A stretch of 64,000 nucleotides of DNA from Leifsonia sp. Root4 (GTDB lineage Bacteria; Actinomycetota; Actinomycetes; Actinomycetales; Microbacteriaceae): assembly GCF_001425085.1 (NCBI RefSeq), contig NZ_LMDN01000006.1, positions 1 through 64,000 of the forward strand, given 5' to 3'. How positions within the stretch are numbered: position 1 is the first letter of the stretch; the number at the start of each line of letters is the position of its first letter. The position numbers and the translations under genes were made by a program. Below the pieces are notes generated by a model. That model was not told where the DNA came from, did no database searches, and saw nothing but the letters and a program-made list of their open reading frames with translations. Positions 7,776 through 16,875 of the stretch are shown here, in pieces.

Positions 7776-10700
7776 TCAGCGCAGTGCACCGACCATGGCC
7801 ACGGCATCCTTCACGTTCTGCACCCGCTTCTCGTAGCGGGCAGCGACAACGATCAGCAGGATGCCGCCGATGCCGAACCAGAGCCACCAGGCGGTCGGGT
7901 CGTAGAGCGACGACAGCCAGGGCCAGAGCTGCGCCAGGCCGTGCAGCAGCACGACGAGCCCGCCGAGCACGAAGGGCGCCTGCAGGCGCGTCGCGAGGCC
8001 GATGAGCAGTACCGCGATCCCGACGACGCCGAGGCCGACAACGCGCCACAGCGGGGAATCGCTGTAGTCGGCCAGCAGCGACGGCACGAGGAGCAGGGCG
8101 AGTCCGCCGCCGAGTGCCGGCCAGCTCCGGGTTGCCGGGTTCCGTCGCAGCCGGACGACGCCGCTCGCCGTCCAGGCGGCAGCGATGGGCACGGCCGCCC
8201 ACTCGAAGGGCGGTGCGCCGTCGACTCCGACCACGAATGCCGCGAGGTAATAGAGGGCGCTCGCCCCGGCCAGGCCCAACGCCAGGGTCGGCATCCAGCT
8301 CGCCAGCGCGGCCGGACGCAGCCAGACCAGCAGCACGTGCGCTCCGCTGAGGGCGACGATGACCGCGATCGCGCGCACGCCGGCACCAGCGGCATCCGCT
8401 GTCGCCGTCAGCGCCGCGATCTCGAGCAGGGTGCTGCCGACGAGGGCGGTCGCGACGAGCGCGGTGCTCAGGCGACGTGATTCACCGCCGAGCGCCGCGG
8501 CCGCGGCGATCAGGATGCCGGCGCCGGAGAGCACCCACAGCTCGAAGATTCCGGAAACGGAGCCGGCCGAGACGCCGATCAGGCCGAGTGCGCGGGCGCC
8601 GACGGCGACCAGCAGCGAGGCTCCGGCGGCAGCGATCACGGCGAGCCGGAGCGGCGTGGTCGGCAACGGGGCGCGCCAGAGGCAGGCGGCGAGCAGGATG
8701 ACGCCGGCGAGCGCGATCGTGAGGATCGGGCGCAGCACGGAGCCGTTCGCGCCGTAGATCGCAGACGGCGCGAGTCCGATCAGGATCCCAGCGGCCACGA
8801 GAGCGGAGACCGCGGTGCTGGCGGCCGGCCCGCTTCCCTCCGAGTTCGCCGCGCGCACCAGCAGCGCCGCGATCAGCAGAAGTGCGGCGGCCAGCGGAAT
8901 GGAGTAGGGCTCCGGTGCCGCGACCCCGGCATCCCACAGCCCCGTCCAGAGTGCGGCCGTGCCGAGTACCAGCGCGAGCCACCCCAGGTGGTGACGCGGG
9001 TTCGCCGCGTTGAACAGTCCGCTGCGGTCGACGGAGGCGAGCAGCACGGCGATCCCCGCAACGAGGTAGACGAGCCATGCCGCCGGCCCGCCGGAGACGC
9101 CGAGTGCGTTCACCATGCCGATGAGGAGCACGAGCCCGGCGCTGGCATCGAGCAACACGCGGTCGAGCGCGCGATTCGCACGTGTCTCCGTGGCCGGACG
9201 CAGCTCCCGGGCGAGGCTGATCGCCAGCGCGAGGAAGCCGACGGCGGCAGGCCAGAGCTCGACCAGCATCGTCGGTGCCGGCGATCCCGCCGCAGCCAGC
9301 CCGGCGAAGGCGTACTGCCCGCTCAGCCAGAATGCCGGCGTGACGCCGAGAAGAGCGAGCATCCGCGTCACGGTGAGGTCGCGGTTCGTCGGCAGCGCGA
9401 TCAGCAGCACGGCTGCGATGCCGGCGGCCGCGGAGCCGATACAGGCGAGTAGCGAGGGAGCGAGCAAGCCGCCGCCGCCGGAGAAGGACCCGGTCAGAGA
9501 AGCGAGCACCCCCACGCCCGCGGCGGGGACGAGCGCCCATGCACGATCCAGCGGGGAGGCGAAACGCCCGAGCGGCAGGCTGAACAGCAGCAGCAACGCT
9601 CCGGAGACCAGCATCACGAGCGCGCGGGTATCGACAACCCTCGCCCATTCGGTGCCGGGCGCTGAGGCGACGATCGCGGAGGGGATGATCGCCGTCGTGC
9701 CGAGCGCGACTAGTACCGCGGCAGCGAGCAGTACCGGGCGGAGCACCGCGGCGATCTCGCGGGCACCGAGCAGCAGAGAGATGATCACGCCAGAGGCGAG
9801 CAGCCAGAGCCAGAGCGAGTCGAATGCGAGGGTGTAGCCGGCGGATGCCGCCACGATCAGCGCAGCGACACCGAGCACGCGCGTCCCTGGCGCGGCGAGG
9901 CGGGCGCGCAGGGACGGCACCGCGAGCACGGCGAGCGCGCAGCCGGCGATGGCGAGGTATGTCAGGGCCGCGACCGTCGGCGAGGGAATCAGCACCGCGC
10001 AGCCGAGCGTGCTGAGGACGACGAGGGCGTGGAGCGCGACGGCCCTGCCCCTGATCACGCCCAGCACCGCCCACGTCAGTGTGGCGAGCACCGTGGCGCC
10101 GACAAACACCAACGCGGCCTGGATCGCAAGCACGTCAGGCTGCAGCGCCGCCGGATCGGCCGGCGTCCAGAGCCCGAAGCCGTTCACGGCCGGCGCGCGC
10201 ATCACGAAGGTCACGAGGAGCGCGCCGAGCGCAACGATCAGTGCGTTCGCGACGACGACGCCGGCACCGATGCTGGCACCGATGCTGGCAGCGACTCCCG
10301 CCCCCGTGCCGGCACGGTGAAGGCGCAGCCGGAGCGCATCGAAGGCCAGAAGCACCGCGACGCTCAGCAGCACCGACCACCCCAGGGGCTCCGAGACCGT
10401 GCTGACCCGGATTCCGATCACGATCGGCATCGCGGCGAGGCTGAACCCGGCCGCGGCCGCGGCGACGGTGCCGGTCGCACGGTTCAGCGCGTCCGGCATC
10501 CGCAACCCGGCCAGCACGTGCAGCGCGAACACGACCGTCGGCACTCCGAGGCCCCAGAGCGGCGCCCAGTGCTCGCCGGGTGCCACGAAGAATCCGAGTA
10601 TGACGGCTGCAGGCACTGCGGGGACCGCGAGCGTGAGCACGATCACGCGCTCCGCATGCAGGGCACGCGGCATCGCCAGGCTGCGCCCGAACCGTGGCGC

Positions 10701-11639
10701 GAGCAGCTGCACCAGGGCCGCGGCGACGATCACGACGGCAGCCAGCCATGGACGCTGGAACGGGTCGATGGCCTGCCCAGACGGGGCCGCGACTGCCCAG
10801 GCGAGGAGCCCAGCTCCCACGGGCACAGCAGCGAAGCCGGCCACGCTGGCGGCGCGCATGCCCGTGAAGCGGAACCAGCCGAGCAGCAGGGGAGCGCTGA
10901 GCAGAACCGCGATTCCCCAGTACTGGGCCGAATCGACGCCGCCGGCACCGAAGAGGTCGTTCGCCTGAACCGCCCAGATGTCGAGATAGACCAGGAGAAC
11001 GGCGAGCACGGAGACGCCCTCCGCCGTGGAGTGCAGTCGGAATCGGTCCAGGAGCGACACCGCGGCGAACACCAAGACGGTGATGGCGGCGACGATGACG
11101 GCGCGGAAGGCGAGCCCGGCGACAAACCAGGCGATGATCAGGAAGAAGACCAGAGCGACGGCGACGAGGGAGACGCCGACGACGAGCAACAGCATCTGCA
11201 CACTGGATCGCCGGGGAGCCGCCGGCTCGGCTGGGCGTGATGCAAGCGGCGGAGTGGCAGGTGGCGCCGCGGGCGGGGCGGCAGGCTGAGCCTCAAACGT
11301 CGGGGCGGGCGCTGCGACGGGCGGGATCCACGCGGCGGCGGGCACAACAACGGGGCCAGTCACAGCTGCAGGAACGGCTGCAGCCACCGGCACGGCCTCA
11401 CGCATCTGTGCGATCAGTCGGCCGCGCCGATTCAGGAGCTCGGCGGCATCCGTCGACGCGTGCAGCAGCTCGGCCGCGAGTGGGCTGCTCAGATCGAGAC
11501 CGCACACCGTGCACCGCACACCGCGCAGCGTCTGGAAGCAGGCGGGGCAGAGAGCCCGGTTGACGAGCTCGTCGGTGTTGCGCGGCCATGCCAGTTGTGC
11601 GGACACCTTCGGCTCGCCCTGTCCTGCCGTCACACTCAA
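7776..11639 (-). CDS. 1287-aa zinc-ribbon polytopic membrane protein (SCO7613 C-terminal type)
   Basis: GTG start. Residues 31-46 form a zinc ribbon (C31-x2-C34 and C43-x2-C46). A helical segment, LAAELLHASTDAAELLNRRGRLIAQM, follows, then an Ala/Pro-rich linker (about 85-140). From about residue 148 to the end are some 35-40 hydrophobic stretches, mostly Ala/Leu/Val, with few charged loops. The C-terminus ends with the charged segment ARYEKRVQNVKDAVAMVGALR. This arrangement matches large actinobacterial membrane proteins annotated by the SCO7613 C-terminal domain. No catalytic motif was recognised. Function is unknown; a huge pore or lipid-handling scaffold is speculation. Confidence 0.85.
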   Translation of the reverse strand: MSVTAGQGEPKVSAQLAWPRNTDELVNRALCPACFQTLRGVRCTVCGLDLSSPLAAELLHASTDAAELLNRRGRLIAQMREAVPVAAAVPAAVTGPVVVPAAAWIPPVAAPAPTFEAQPAAPPAAPPATPPLASRPAEPAAPRRSSVQMLLLVVGVSLVAVALVFFLIIAWFVAGLAFRAVIVAAITVLVFAAVSLLDRFRLHSTAEGVSVLAVLLVYLDIWAVQANDLFGAGGVDSAQYWGIAVLLSAPLLLGWFRFTGMRAASVAGFAAVPVGAGLLAWAVAAPSGQAIDPFQRPWLAAVVIVAAALVQLLAPRFGRSLAMPRALHAERVIVLTLAVPAVPAAVILGFFVAPGEHWAPLWGLGVPTVVFALHVLAGLRMPDALNRATGTVAAAAAGFSLAAMPIVIGIRVSTVSEPLGWSVLLSVAVLLAFDALRLRLHRAGTGAGVAASIGASIGAGVVVANALIVALGALLVTFVMRAPAVNGFGLWTPADPAALQPDVLAIQAALVFVGATVLATLTWAVLGVIRGRAVALHALVVLSTLGCAVLIPSPTVAALTYLAIAGCALAVLAVPSLRARLAAPGTRVLGVAALIVAASAGYTLAFDSLWLWLLASGVIISLLLGAREIAAVLRPVLLAAAVLVALGTTAIIPSAIVASAPGTEWARVVDTRALVMLVSGALLLLFSLPLGRFASPLDRAWALVPAAGVGVLASLTGSFSGGGGLLAPSLLACIGSAAAGIAAVLLIALPTNRDLTVTRMLALLGVTPAFWLSGQYAFAGLAAAGSPAPTMLVELWPAAVGFLALAISLARELRPATETRANRALDRVLLDASAGLVLLIGMVNALGVSGGPAAWLVYLVAGIAVLLASVDRSGLFNAANPRHHLGWLALVLGTAALWTGLWDAGVAAPEPYSIPLAAALLLIAALLVRAANSEGSGPAASTAVSALVAAGILIGLAPSAIYGANGSVLRPILTIALAGVILLAACLWRAPLPTTPLRLAVIAAAGASLLVAVGARALGLIGVSAGSVSGIFELWVLSGAGILIAAAAALGGESRRLSTALVATALVGSTLLEIAALTATADAAGAGVRAIAVIVALSGAHVLLVWLRPAALASWMPTLALGLAGASALYYLAAFVVGVDGAPPFEWAAVPIAAAWTASGVVRLRRNPATRSWPALGGGLALLLVPSLLADYSDSPLWRVVGLGVVGIAVLLIGLATRLQAPFVLGGLVVLLHGLAQLWPWLSSLYDPTAWWLWFGIGGILLIVVAARYEKRVQNVKDAVAMVGALR

Positions 11640-11680
11640 GCCCCCACCCGGCCCGCGCTCGCGGGCGCAACGGCTTCAGC

Positions 11681-11729
11681 GTAGCGGCAGCGCGACGTAG
11701 CGGCAGTGCGGCGTAGCGGTCGTGGCGTC
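11681..11729. repeat. Three-unit 16-bp tandem repeat in a divergent intergenic region
   Basis: GTAGCGGCAGCGCGAC (11681-11696), GTAGCGGCAGTGCGGC (11697-11712) and a third, more diverged unit beginning GTAGCGGTCG (11713). They sit between the divergent starts of the 1287-aa protein and the FAD oxidoreductase. Confidence 0.7.
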
Positions 11730-11748
11730 GCGGTGATTGAATTGCGCC

Positions 11749-13125
11749 ATGACGCGCAGCCTGCAGGCTGACTACCTCGTCGTCGGTGCCGGCGCCATGG
11801 GCATGGCGTTCACCGACGCGCTGATCGATCACGCCGACGTCCGGGTTGCGATCGTCGACCGTCGGCACAGCGCCGGCGGGCACTGGCTGGACGCGTACCC
11901 ATTCGTGCGCCTGCACCAGGCGTCCGCGTTCTACGGGGTCGCGTCGACGCTCTTGGGTGGCGGCCGAGTGCAGTCGCACGGTCCGGAGGCCGGCCTGCAC
12001 GAGCGAGCCGATGTCTCTGAGATCTGCGCCTACTACCGTCACCTTCTGCGTGACCGGCTCCTGGAATCTGGCAGGGTCGAGTTCTTCGCCAATTGCGACT
12101 ACGCGGCACGTCAGATCGTCTCGCGCATCTCCGGCCGGCGGTTCGACGTGCCGCCGACGTGTCGCATCGTGGACGCACGATACCTCGCCCCCGATATCCC
12201 GGCGACCACGCCGCCACCGTTCGACGTTGCGGAGGATGCCCGCGTGATTCCCGTCAACGACCTCGCCCGCCTCAGCGAGGCGCCCTCGCAGTATGTGATC
12301 GTGGGATCGGGAAAGACCGCCACCGACGCCTGCATATGGCTGCTCTCGCGGGGTGTGGATGCCGGGGCGATCTGTTGGGTGAGACCGCGCGAGCCGTGGA
12401 TGCTGAACCGGGCGATGATTCAGCCAGATCCTGCCGTGTTCGTCGGCATGGCGGCCACCACGATGGAAGCCGCAGCCGCCGCGTCATCCCTGGAAGACCT
12501 GTTCCTCCGGTTGGAAAGGGCCGGCATCATGCTGCGCATCAACCGGTCTGTCATGCCGACCATGGCGAAGACGCCGACGCTGGCCCAGTGGGAACTCGAA
12601 CAATTGCGCAGTATCGAGCGCGTTGTGCGCTTGGGGCATGTCCGTCGCGTGGAGCATGGGCGCGTCACGCTCGACAAGGGCGCCGTAACGATTGCGAGGG
12701 ACGCGCTGGTCGTGCACTGTGCGGCATCAGGTCTGCAGTATCCGCCGCTCGTGCCGATCTGGGGCCCATCGGCGATCACGCTGCAGCCGATCAGAGCAGG
12801 CTTTCCGTGCTTCGGAGCGGCGCTCGCCGGATATGTGGAGGCGACGCGTCACGACGACGCGGAGAAGAACCGGCTGTGCCCACCGACGCCGTACCCGAAC
12901 ACTCTGGCGGGATGGGCCGCCATGACACTGCTCGGCACCCGCGCCACGATGTCGTTCGGCTCCGAACCAGACATCAAGGCCTGGGCAGACGGCGTCGCGC
13001 TCAATCCGGCGCGGGTCCCGCCCGAGCGTGGACGATCCGCCGAACTGGACGACGCGCGTGCCCGTTTGAAGACGCGGCTGCCCGATGGGCTTGCCCGGCT
13101 CGCCGAGTTGCGTCACGCAGGCTGA
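11749..13125 (+). CDS. FAD/NAD(P)-binding oxidoreductase of unknown substrate
   Basis: 458 aa. An N-terminal dinucleotide-binding fold, LVVGAGAMGMAF (about residues 10-21), ends in VAIVDRRHSAGGHW, the usual acidic ribose-binding and GG motif of flavoprotein monooxygenases and oxidases. A second glycine-rich segment, YVIVGSGKTATDA (about 183-195), suggests an NADPH site. Mid-protein motif PFVRLHQASAFYGV resembles flavin monooxygenase-like proteins. An alternative TTG start lies at 11737. TTGAAT six bases before the ATG may be a weak leaderless promoter. No pathway partner is next to it. Confidence 0.75.
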   Translation: MTRSLQADYLVVGAGAMGMAFTDALIDHADVRVAIVDRRHSAGGHWLDAYPFVRLHQASAFYGVASTLLGGGRVQSHGPEAGLHERADVSEICAYYRHLLRDRLLESGRVEFFANCDYAARQIVSRISGRRFDVPPTCRIVDARYLAPDIPATTPPPFDVAEDARVIPVNDLARLSEAPSQYVIVGSGKTATDACIWLLSRGVDAGAICWVRPREPWMLNRAMIQPDPAVFVGMAATTMEAAAAASSLEDLFLRLERAGIMLRINRSVMPTMAKTPTLAQWELEQLRSIERVVRLGHVRRVEHGRVTLDKGAVTIARDALVVHCAASGLQYPPLVPIWGPSAITLQPIRAGFPCFGAALAGYVEATRHDDAEKNRLCPPTPYPNTLAGWAAMTLLGTRATMSFGSEPDIKAWADGVALNPARVPPERGRSAELDDARARLKTRLPDGLARLAELRHAG

Positions 13126-13132
13126 GCGTGGC

Positions 13133-14041
13133 TCAGGCCTCGGACGCCGGCGGGTGGAACGTGCCGCGGTGGATCTCATACACACTGGCGTGGCCGGGTG
13201 AATCGGGGTCGTCGACGATCGGCTTGTCCGCCATGAACAGGCGGATGACGTGGGCCAGTTCGCCCGGGTGGCTGAAGTTGATCGCGTGCGCTGCTCCGTC
13301 GATCACGACGAGCAGCAGGTGGTTGTCGGTCTGGCCCGCAACCTCCCTGACGCGATCGGAGTCAGGCATCAGCGGGTCCCTGCTGCCGATCACGGCGAGC
13401 GTGGGGAGCCTCAGCTCCAACAAGCGCTCCAGCGTCGGGTACTTGGTGAGCGCCTGGAACATCTTCACCGTGCTCGGTACGCCGAAACGCAGATAGTCGG
13501 GGGTCGCCACCCGCATCATCCGCGCCGGCTCACGCGGCCCGTCCTTGGTGAGTTGGCCCATGGCGCGGCGCAGCGGCTGGTTGTGCAGGCCGCCGGCGGG
13601 GGAGACGAGGATCGCGCGCTCCAGGCGCTCCGGATAGTGGTGCGCGAACTCGAGGATGACCGGGCAGCCCATCGAGTTGCCGACCAGCGTTACCTTCTCA
13701 ACCCCGCGCTCGTCGAGGAAGCGTGCGGCGGCGTGTGCGAGATCGGGCACGTCGAGTGAGTTGGGGTCCTTGCCGCTCCGCCCGAAACCCGGAAGATCGG
13801 GCACGAGCGTGTAGAAGTCATCCATCAGCAGTTCGGCCGTCGGCAGCAGATACCGGCCGGAGAGCCCGAAGCCGTGCAGGTGCATCATGACGGGGGCGTT
13901 CGATGGCGCGGGGGACTCGCGATAGAACACATCGATGCCGTCGATCGTGGTCCAGTGCTCGGCCAGACGCGATGCGGGGCGCCGCGGCAGCCGCCGCGGC
14001 TTACTGCCGGAAGCACTCACTCCGCGTGAACTCGACCCCAT
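13133..14041 (-). CDS. Alpha/beta hydrolase
   Basis: 302 aa. The first 25 residues are basic and low in complexity. The alpha/beta-hydrolase core shows the oxyanion-hole HGFGLSGR, the nucleophile elbow VGNSMGCP with S123, the acid GSRDPLMP and the catalytic histidine in GAAHAINF. These are close to the MhpC/meta-cleavage hydrolase and esterase group. The gene is convergent with the FAD oxidoreductase, 7 bases apart. The start codon has a good Shine-Dalgarno sequence (GGGAGG) seven bases upstream. The substrate cannot be read from the sequence. Confidence 0.85.
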   Translation of the reverse strand: MGSSSRGVSASGSKPRRLPRRPASRLAEHWTTIDGIDVFYRESPAPSNAPVMMHLHGFGLSGRYLLPTAELLMDDFYTLVPDLPGFGRSGKDPNSLDVPDLAHAAARFLDERGVEKVTLVGNSMGCPVILEFAHHYPERLERAILVSPAGGLHNQPLRRAMGQLTKDGPREPARMMRVATPDYLRFGVPSTVKMFQALTKYPTLERLLELRLPTLAVIGSRDPLMPDSDRVREVAGQTDNHLLLVVIDGAAHAINFSHPGELAHVIRLFMADKPIVDDPDSPGHASVYEIHRGTFHPPASEA

Positions 14042-14128
14042 TATGTGTCCTCCCCTCGGAGGCTATGGCGCACGTGCCGGCACGACGGTCGACTCCTGAA
14101 TGCAATTTCGCAGTCGCGGCGCGCCGTG

Positions 14129-14272
14129 TCAAGCCCCGTCTCGGAGCGCGGAGTGCTCGGATCTGGCGCGGCGGTGCCGCGCAAGCCGCACGACCATCCC
14201 GACGGTCACCCACACGAGCATTCCGGCGGCGATGACGATGAAGGTCGCGGTCAGACCGGCGCTGTCGGTCAT
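14129..14272 (-). CDS. 47-aa single-pass membrane peptide
   Basis: A short open frame of 47 codons: N-terminal MTDSAGLTATFIVIAAGMLV, one transmembrane helix (about residues 7-29), then a basic tail with RLARHRRARSEH. Codon composition matches neighbouring genes. On its strand TATGCT stands exactly six bases before the ATG, supporting real, leaderless expression. It lies between the hydrolase start and the tRNA-Gly gene. The function is unknown; similar tiny membrane peptides are frequent in actinobacteria. Confidence 0.6.
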   Translation of the reverse strand: MTDSAGLTATFIVIAAGMLVWVTVGMVVRLARHRRARSEHSALRDGA

Positions 14273-14284
14273 GGTGAAAGCATA
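14273..14284 (-). promoter_or_regulatory. Leaderless-type -10 element for the 47-aa peptide
   Basis: TATGCT on the minus strand, six bases, then ATG at 14272. Confidence 0.45.
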
Positions 14285-14288
14285 GGCA

Positions 14289-14325
14289 CAAGAAAAAGGC
14301 CCCAACCAAGCGGTCGGAGCCTTTT
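14289..14325 (-). terminator. Terminator after tRNA-Gly(TCC)
   Basis: On the minus strand an AAAAGGCTCC arm pairs with GGGGCCTTTTT (with G-T pairs) around the CGACCGCTTGGTT loop, and a T-rich run follows. It lies about ten bases downstream of the tRNA 3' CCA. Confidence 0.65.
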
Positions 14326-14337
14326 GTCAATATCTGG

Positions 14338-14408
14338 AGGGGCTGACGAGAATCGAACTCGCATCATCTGTTTGGAAGACAGAGGCTTTACCACTAAGCT
14401 ACAGCCCC
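14338..14408 (-). tRNA. tRNA-Gly (anticodon TCC)
   Basis: 71 bases with the acceptor arm GGGGCTG/CAGCCCC, D-arm GTAGCTTAGTGGT, anticodon loop CTTCCAA giving TCC, and T-arm GCGAGTTCGATTCTCGT. The 3' CCA is encoded (14335-14337). Confidence 0.95.
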
Positions 14409-14615
14409 GATTCGGACGTGAGTCCGTCGGGATGAATCCCCGTGATCTGCATCACCTGCAGGCACTCGAACAATGTTAGTACAGCTTTTGGGGTGCTGTG
14501 TTCACACTGCTGGGCAATGGCATCCGAAACCGTGCAGTAGACTTGCGGAGGCCTTTCTGACTGCGTGCGGTTCTGCACGTCTCCAGAAAAGGTACGACGG
14601 GTTGCGGCACTGACT

Positions 14616-14689
14616 CGGGGCGTAGCTCAGCTTGGTAGAGCGCTCGGTTTGGGACCGAGAGGTCGCAGGTTCGAATCCTGTCGCCCCGA
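14616..14689 (+). tRNA. tRNA-Pro (anticodon TGG)
   Basis: 74 bases with acceptor CGGGGCG/CGCCCCG, anticodon stem CTCGG/CCGAG around TTTGGGA giving TGG, T-arm GCAGGTTCGAATCCTGT, and CCA encoded at 14690-14692. It is 53 bases upstream of tig, so the two may share a transcript. The 207 bases between this tRNA and tRNA-Gly contain no gene I can support. Confidence 0.95.
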
Positions 14690-14742
14690 CCACGTCGTGA
14701 GACATCCCAGCAGAACTTTTGACGTCTAGGAGAATTGCCACA

Positions 14743-16206
14743 ATGCCAACCACCTCGGTTGAAAAGCTCAGCCCGACGCGCGCCAAGCTCACCATCTCGG
14801 TGTCGCCCGAAGAGCTGAAGCCCAGCATCACCCACGCCTACGGCCACATTGCCGAGCAGGTCAGCGTTCCTGGCTTCCGCAAGGGCAAGGTTCCGCCGGC
14901 CATCATCGACCAGCGTGTCGGCAAGAACGCCGTTCTTGAGCACGCCGTGAACGAGGGTCTCGACACCTTCTACCGTCTCGCCGTTGCCGAGCACGACCTG
15001 CGCCCGCTGGGCCGCCCCGCCGCCGACATCGTCGAGTGGCCGAGCGACAAGGACTTCTCCGGAGACCTTCTCCTCTCGATCGAGGTTGACGTGCGCCCCG
15101 AGCTCACGCTCCCCGACCTGTCCGGCATCGCCGTCACGGTTGACGCAGCCGAGATCGGTGACGACGAGGTTGACGCCGAGCTCGAGAAGCTCCGCAGCCG
15201 CTTCGGCACGCTCATCACGGTTGACCGGCCCGCCAAGACCGGTGACTTCGTCACCATCGACCTCACCGCCAAGATCGGCGACGACGAGGTCGACAACGCC
15301 AGCGGCATCTCCTACGAGGTCGGCTCCGGCGAGCTGATCGAGGGCATCGACGAGGCCCTCGACGCACTCTCCGCCGACGAGACCACCACCTTCGAGTCGA
15401 AGCTGCTCGGCGGCGACCGCGAGGGCGAGACCGCTCTCATCACGGTGACCGTCACGGCCGTCAAGGAGCGCGAGCTTCCCGCTGCCGACGACGACTTCGC
15501 CCAGATCGCCAGCGAGTTCGACACCATCGCCGAGCTGCGCGAGAGCCTCGTGAAGCAGGTTGAGGCCAACAAGACCTTCGCTCAGGGCGGCCAGGCACGC
15601 GACCTGCTCATCGACAAGCTCCACGAGCTCGTCGAGGTTCCGGTTCCCGCTTCCCTCGTCGAGGACGAGGTGAACCGTCACCTCGAGGGTGAGGGTCGTC
15701 TCGAAGACGACGAGCACCGCGCCGAGGTCACCGAGTCCAGCGAGAAGACCTTCCGCAGCCAGATCCTGCTCGACGCGATCGCCGAGGCCGAAGAGGTCAA
15801 GGTCAGCCAGGACGAGCTCTCGCAGTACCTCATCCAGGGCGCGGCCCAGTACGGCATGAACCCGAGCGAGTTCGTTCAGGTCCTCAGCGAGAACGGCCAG
15901 ATCCAGGCCATGGTCGGCGAGGTTGCCCGCAACAAGGCGCTCGCGATCATCCTCGGCAAGGCTGTTGTCACCGACTCCAACGGCAAGACCGTTGACCTCA
16001 GCGACTTCGTTGCTGTTGACGGCGATGACGAGGACGAGGCTGAGGCCGAGGCCGAGAAGCCCGCCAAGAAGGCTCCTGCCAAGAAGGCTGCAGCGAAGAA
16101 GGCCCCCGCGAAGAAGGCCGCCAAGGCTGACGACGCCAAGGCCGACGACGCCAAGGCTGACGCCAAGGCCGACGACGCTGAGGCTGACGCCAAGGCTGCT
16201 GAGTAG
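14743..16206 (+). CDS. tig: Trigger factor
   Basis: 487 aa. It is a ribosome-bound chaperone and peptidyl-prolyl isomerase that meets nascent chains at the exit tunnel. The N-terminal ribosome-docking loop GFRKGKVP is at 44-51. The FKBP-like domain follows (about 155-240, [15 protein letters not shown] and [16 protein letters not shown]), then the helical chaperone arms to about residue 430. The last ~50 residues are Lys/Ala/Asp repeats ([12 protein letters not shown], then [13 protein letters not shown]), a tail longer than in E. coli. TAGGAG about ten bases upstream of the ATG sets the start. It lies upstream of the ClpP/ClpX genes, as in many actinobacteria. Confidence 0.97.
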   Translation: MPTTSVEKLSPTRAKLTISVSPEELKPSITHAYGHIAEQVSVPGFRKGKVPPAIIDQRVGKNAVLEHAVNEGLDTFYRLAVAEHDLRPLGRPAADIVEWPSDKDFSGDLLLSIEVDVRPELTLPDLSGIAVTVDAAEIGDDEVDAELEKLRSRFGTLITVDRPAKTGDFVTIDLTAKIGDDEVDNASGISYEVGSGELIEGIDEALDALSADETTTFESKLLGGDREGETALITVTVTAVKERELPAADDDFAQIASEFDTIAELRESLVKQVEANKTFAQGGQARDLLIDKLHELVEVPVPASLVEDEVNRHLEGEGRLEDDEHRAEVTESSEKTFRSQILLDAIAEAEEVKVSQDELSQYLIQGAAQYGMNPSEFVQVLSENGQIQAMVGEVARNKALAIILGKAVVTDSNGKTVDLSDFVAVDGDDEDEAEAEAEKPAKKAPAKKAAAKKAPAKKAAKADDAKADDAKADAKADDAEADAKAAE

Positions 16207-16222
16207 TCAGAGTTCCGTTGAA

Positions 16223-16255
16223 CGGGGGTCGGATGCCGATGGCATCCGGCCCCCG
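16223..16255 (+). terminator. Hairpin after tig
   Basis: CGGGGGTCGGATGCC and GGCATCCGGCCCCCG form a 15-bp stem (one G-T pair) with a three-base loop. No clear T run follows, so it may slow or protect rather than fully terminate. Confidence 0.5.
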
Positions 16256-16293
16256 CTCTCGTTAACGCACACGAGCGACAGAGGAAGCACACC

Positions 16294-16788
16294 ATGGACC
16301 GCCGCACAGAGTGGAAGAACCGCGTCGACGCCGTCTGGGCCGACAGCACCCTGAACAACGCCGAGGTCATCGACCGCATCGACGAGCTCGCCGCCGAATG
16401 GCCGGATGACGACGCCCTCTCCCTCTTCGAGAAGGCCGGCGCCCGCGATTCCGCTGGGCTGGAGGCGCAGGCCGAGCCGCTCTACCGCCGCGCCCTGCGA
16501 CTGGGGCTGCCGGAGTCGGAGCGGGCGCAGGCCACGATCCAGCTCGCCAGCACGATCCGGAACCTCGGCCACATCGATGAGTCCGTCGCTCTGTTGCGCG
16601 CCGAACTCGACGCCGCACCCGACGGCGAACTGGCCGGCGCGGCGACGGCCTTCCTCGCCCTGGCTCTGGCCAGCCGTGGAGATGCGCTCGAGGCGACGCA
16701 GCTGGCGCTCCTCGCCCTCGTGCCTCAGCTGCCGCGCTATCAGCGCAGCGTCCGCGCATACGCGATGGAGCTGACCGCGGGCGCCTGA
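16294..16788 (+). CDS. Tetratricopeptide-repeat-like protein
   Basis: 164 aa, all helical. Two or three TPR-like helix pairs are visible: ALSLFEKAGARDSAGLEAQAEPLYRRAL, SERAQATIQLASTIRNLGHI and LAGAATAFLALALASRGDA. Such short proteins mediate protein-protein contact; the partner is unknown. GGAAG about nine bases upstream of the ATG supports the start. It sits between tig and an EamA transporter, an insertion relative to the usual tig-clpP spacing. Confidence 0.8.
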   Translation: MDRRTEWKNRVDAVWADSTLNNAEVIDRIDELAAEWPDDDALSLFEKAGARDSAGLEAQAEPLYRRALRLGLPESERAQATIQLASTIRNLGHIDESVALLRAELDAAPDGELAGAATAFLALALASRGDALEATQLALLALVPQLPRYQRSVRAYAMELTAGA

Positions 16789-16875
16789 CCCGCGCATTCC
16801 GTTCGCACCCGTCTGGCATGATGGGTGGCTCTCGGGGTTCCGGCGCTGCGACCTCACCGTCACTGCAGGGATCCC

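Noticed and set aside
14045-14479. 144-codon plus-strand frame running over tRNA-Gly
   Set aside because: It crosses a tRNA and a terminator and has no family resemblance.
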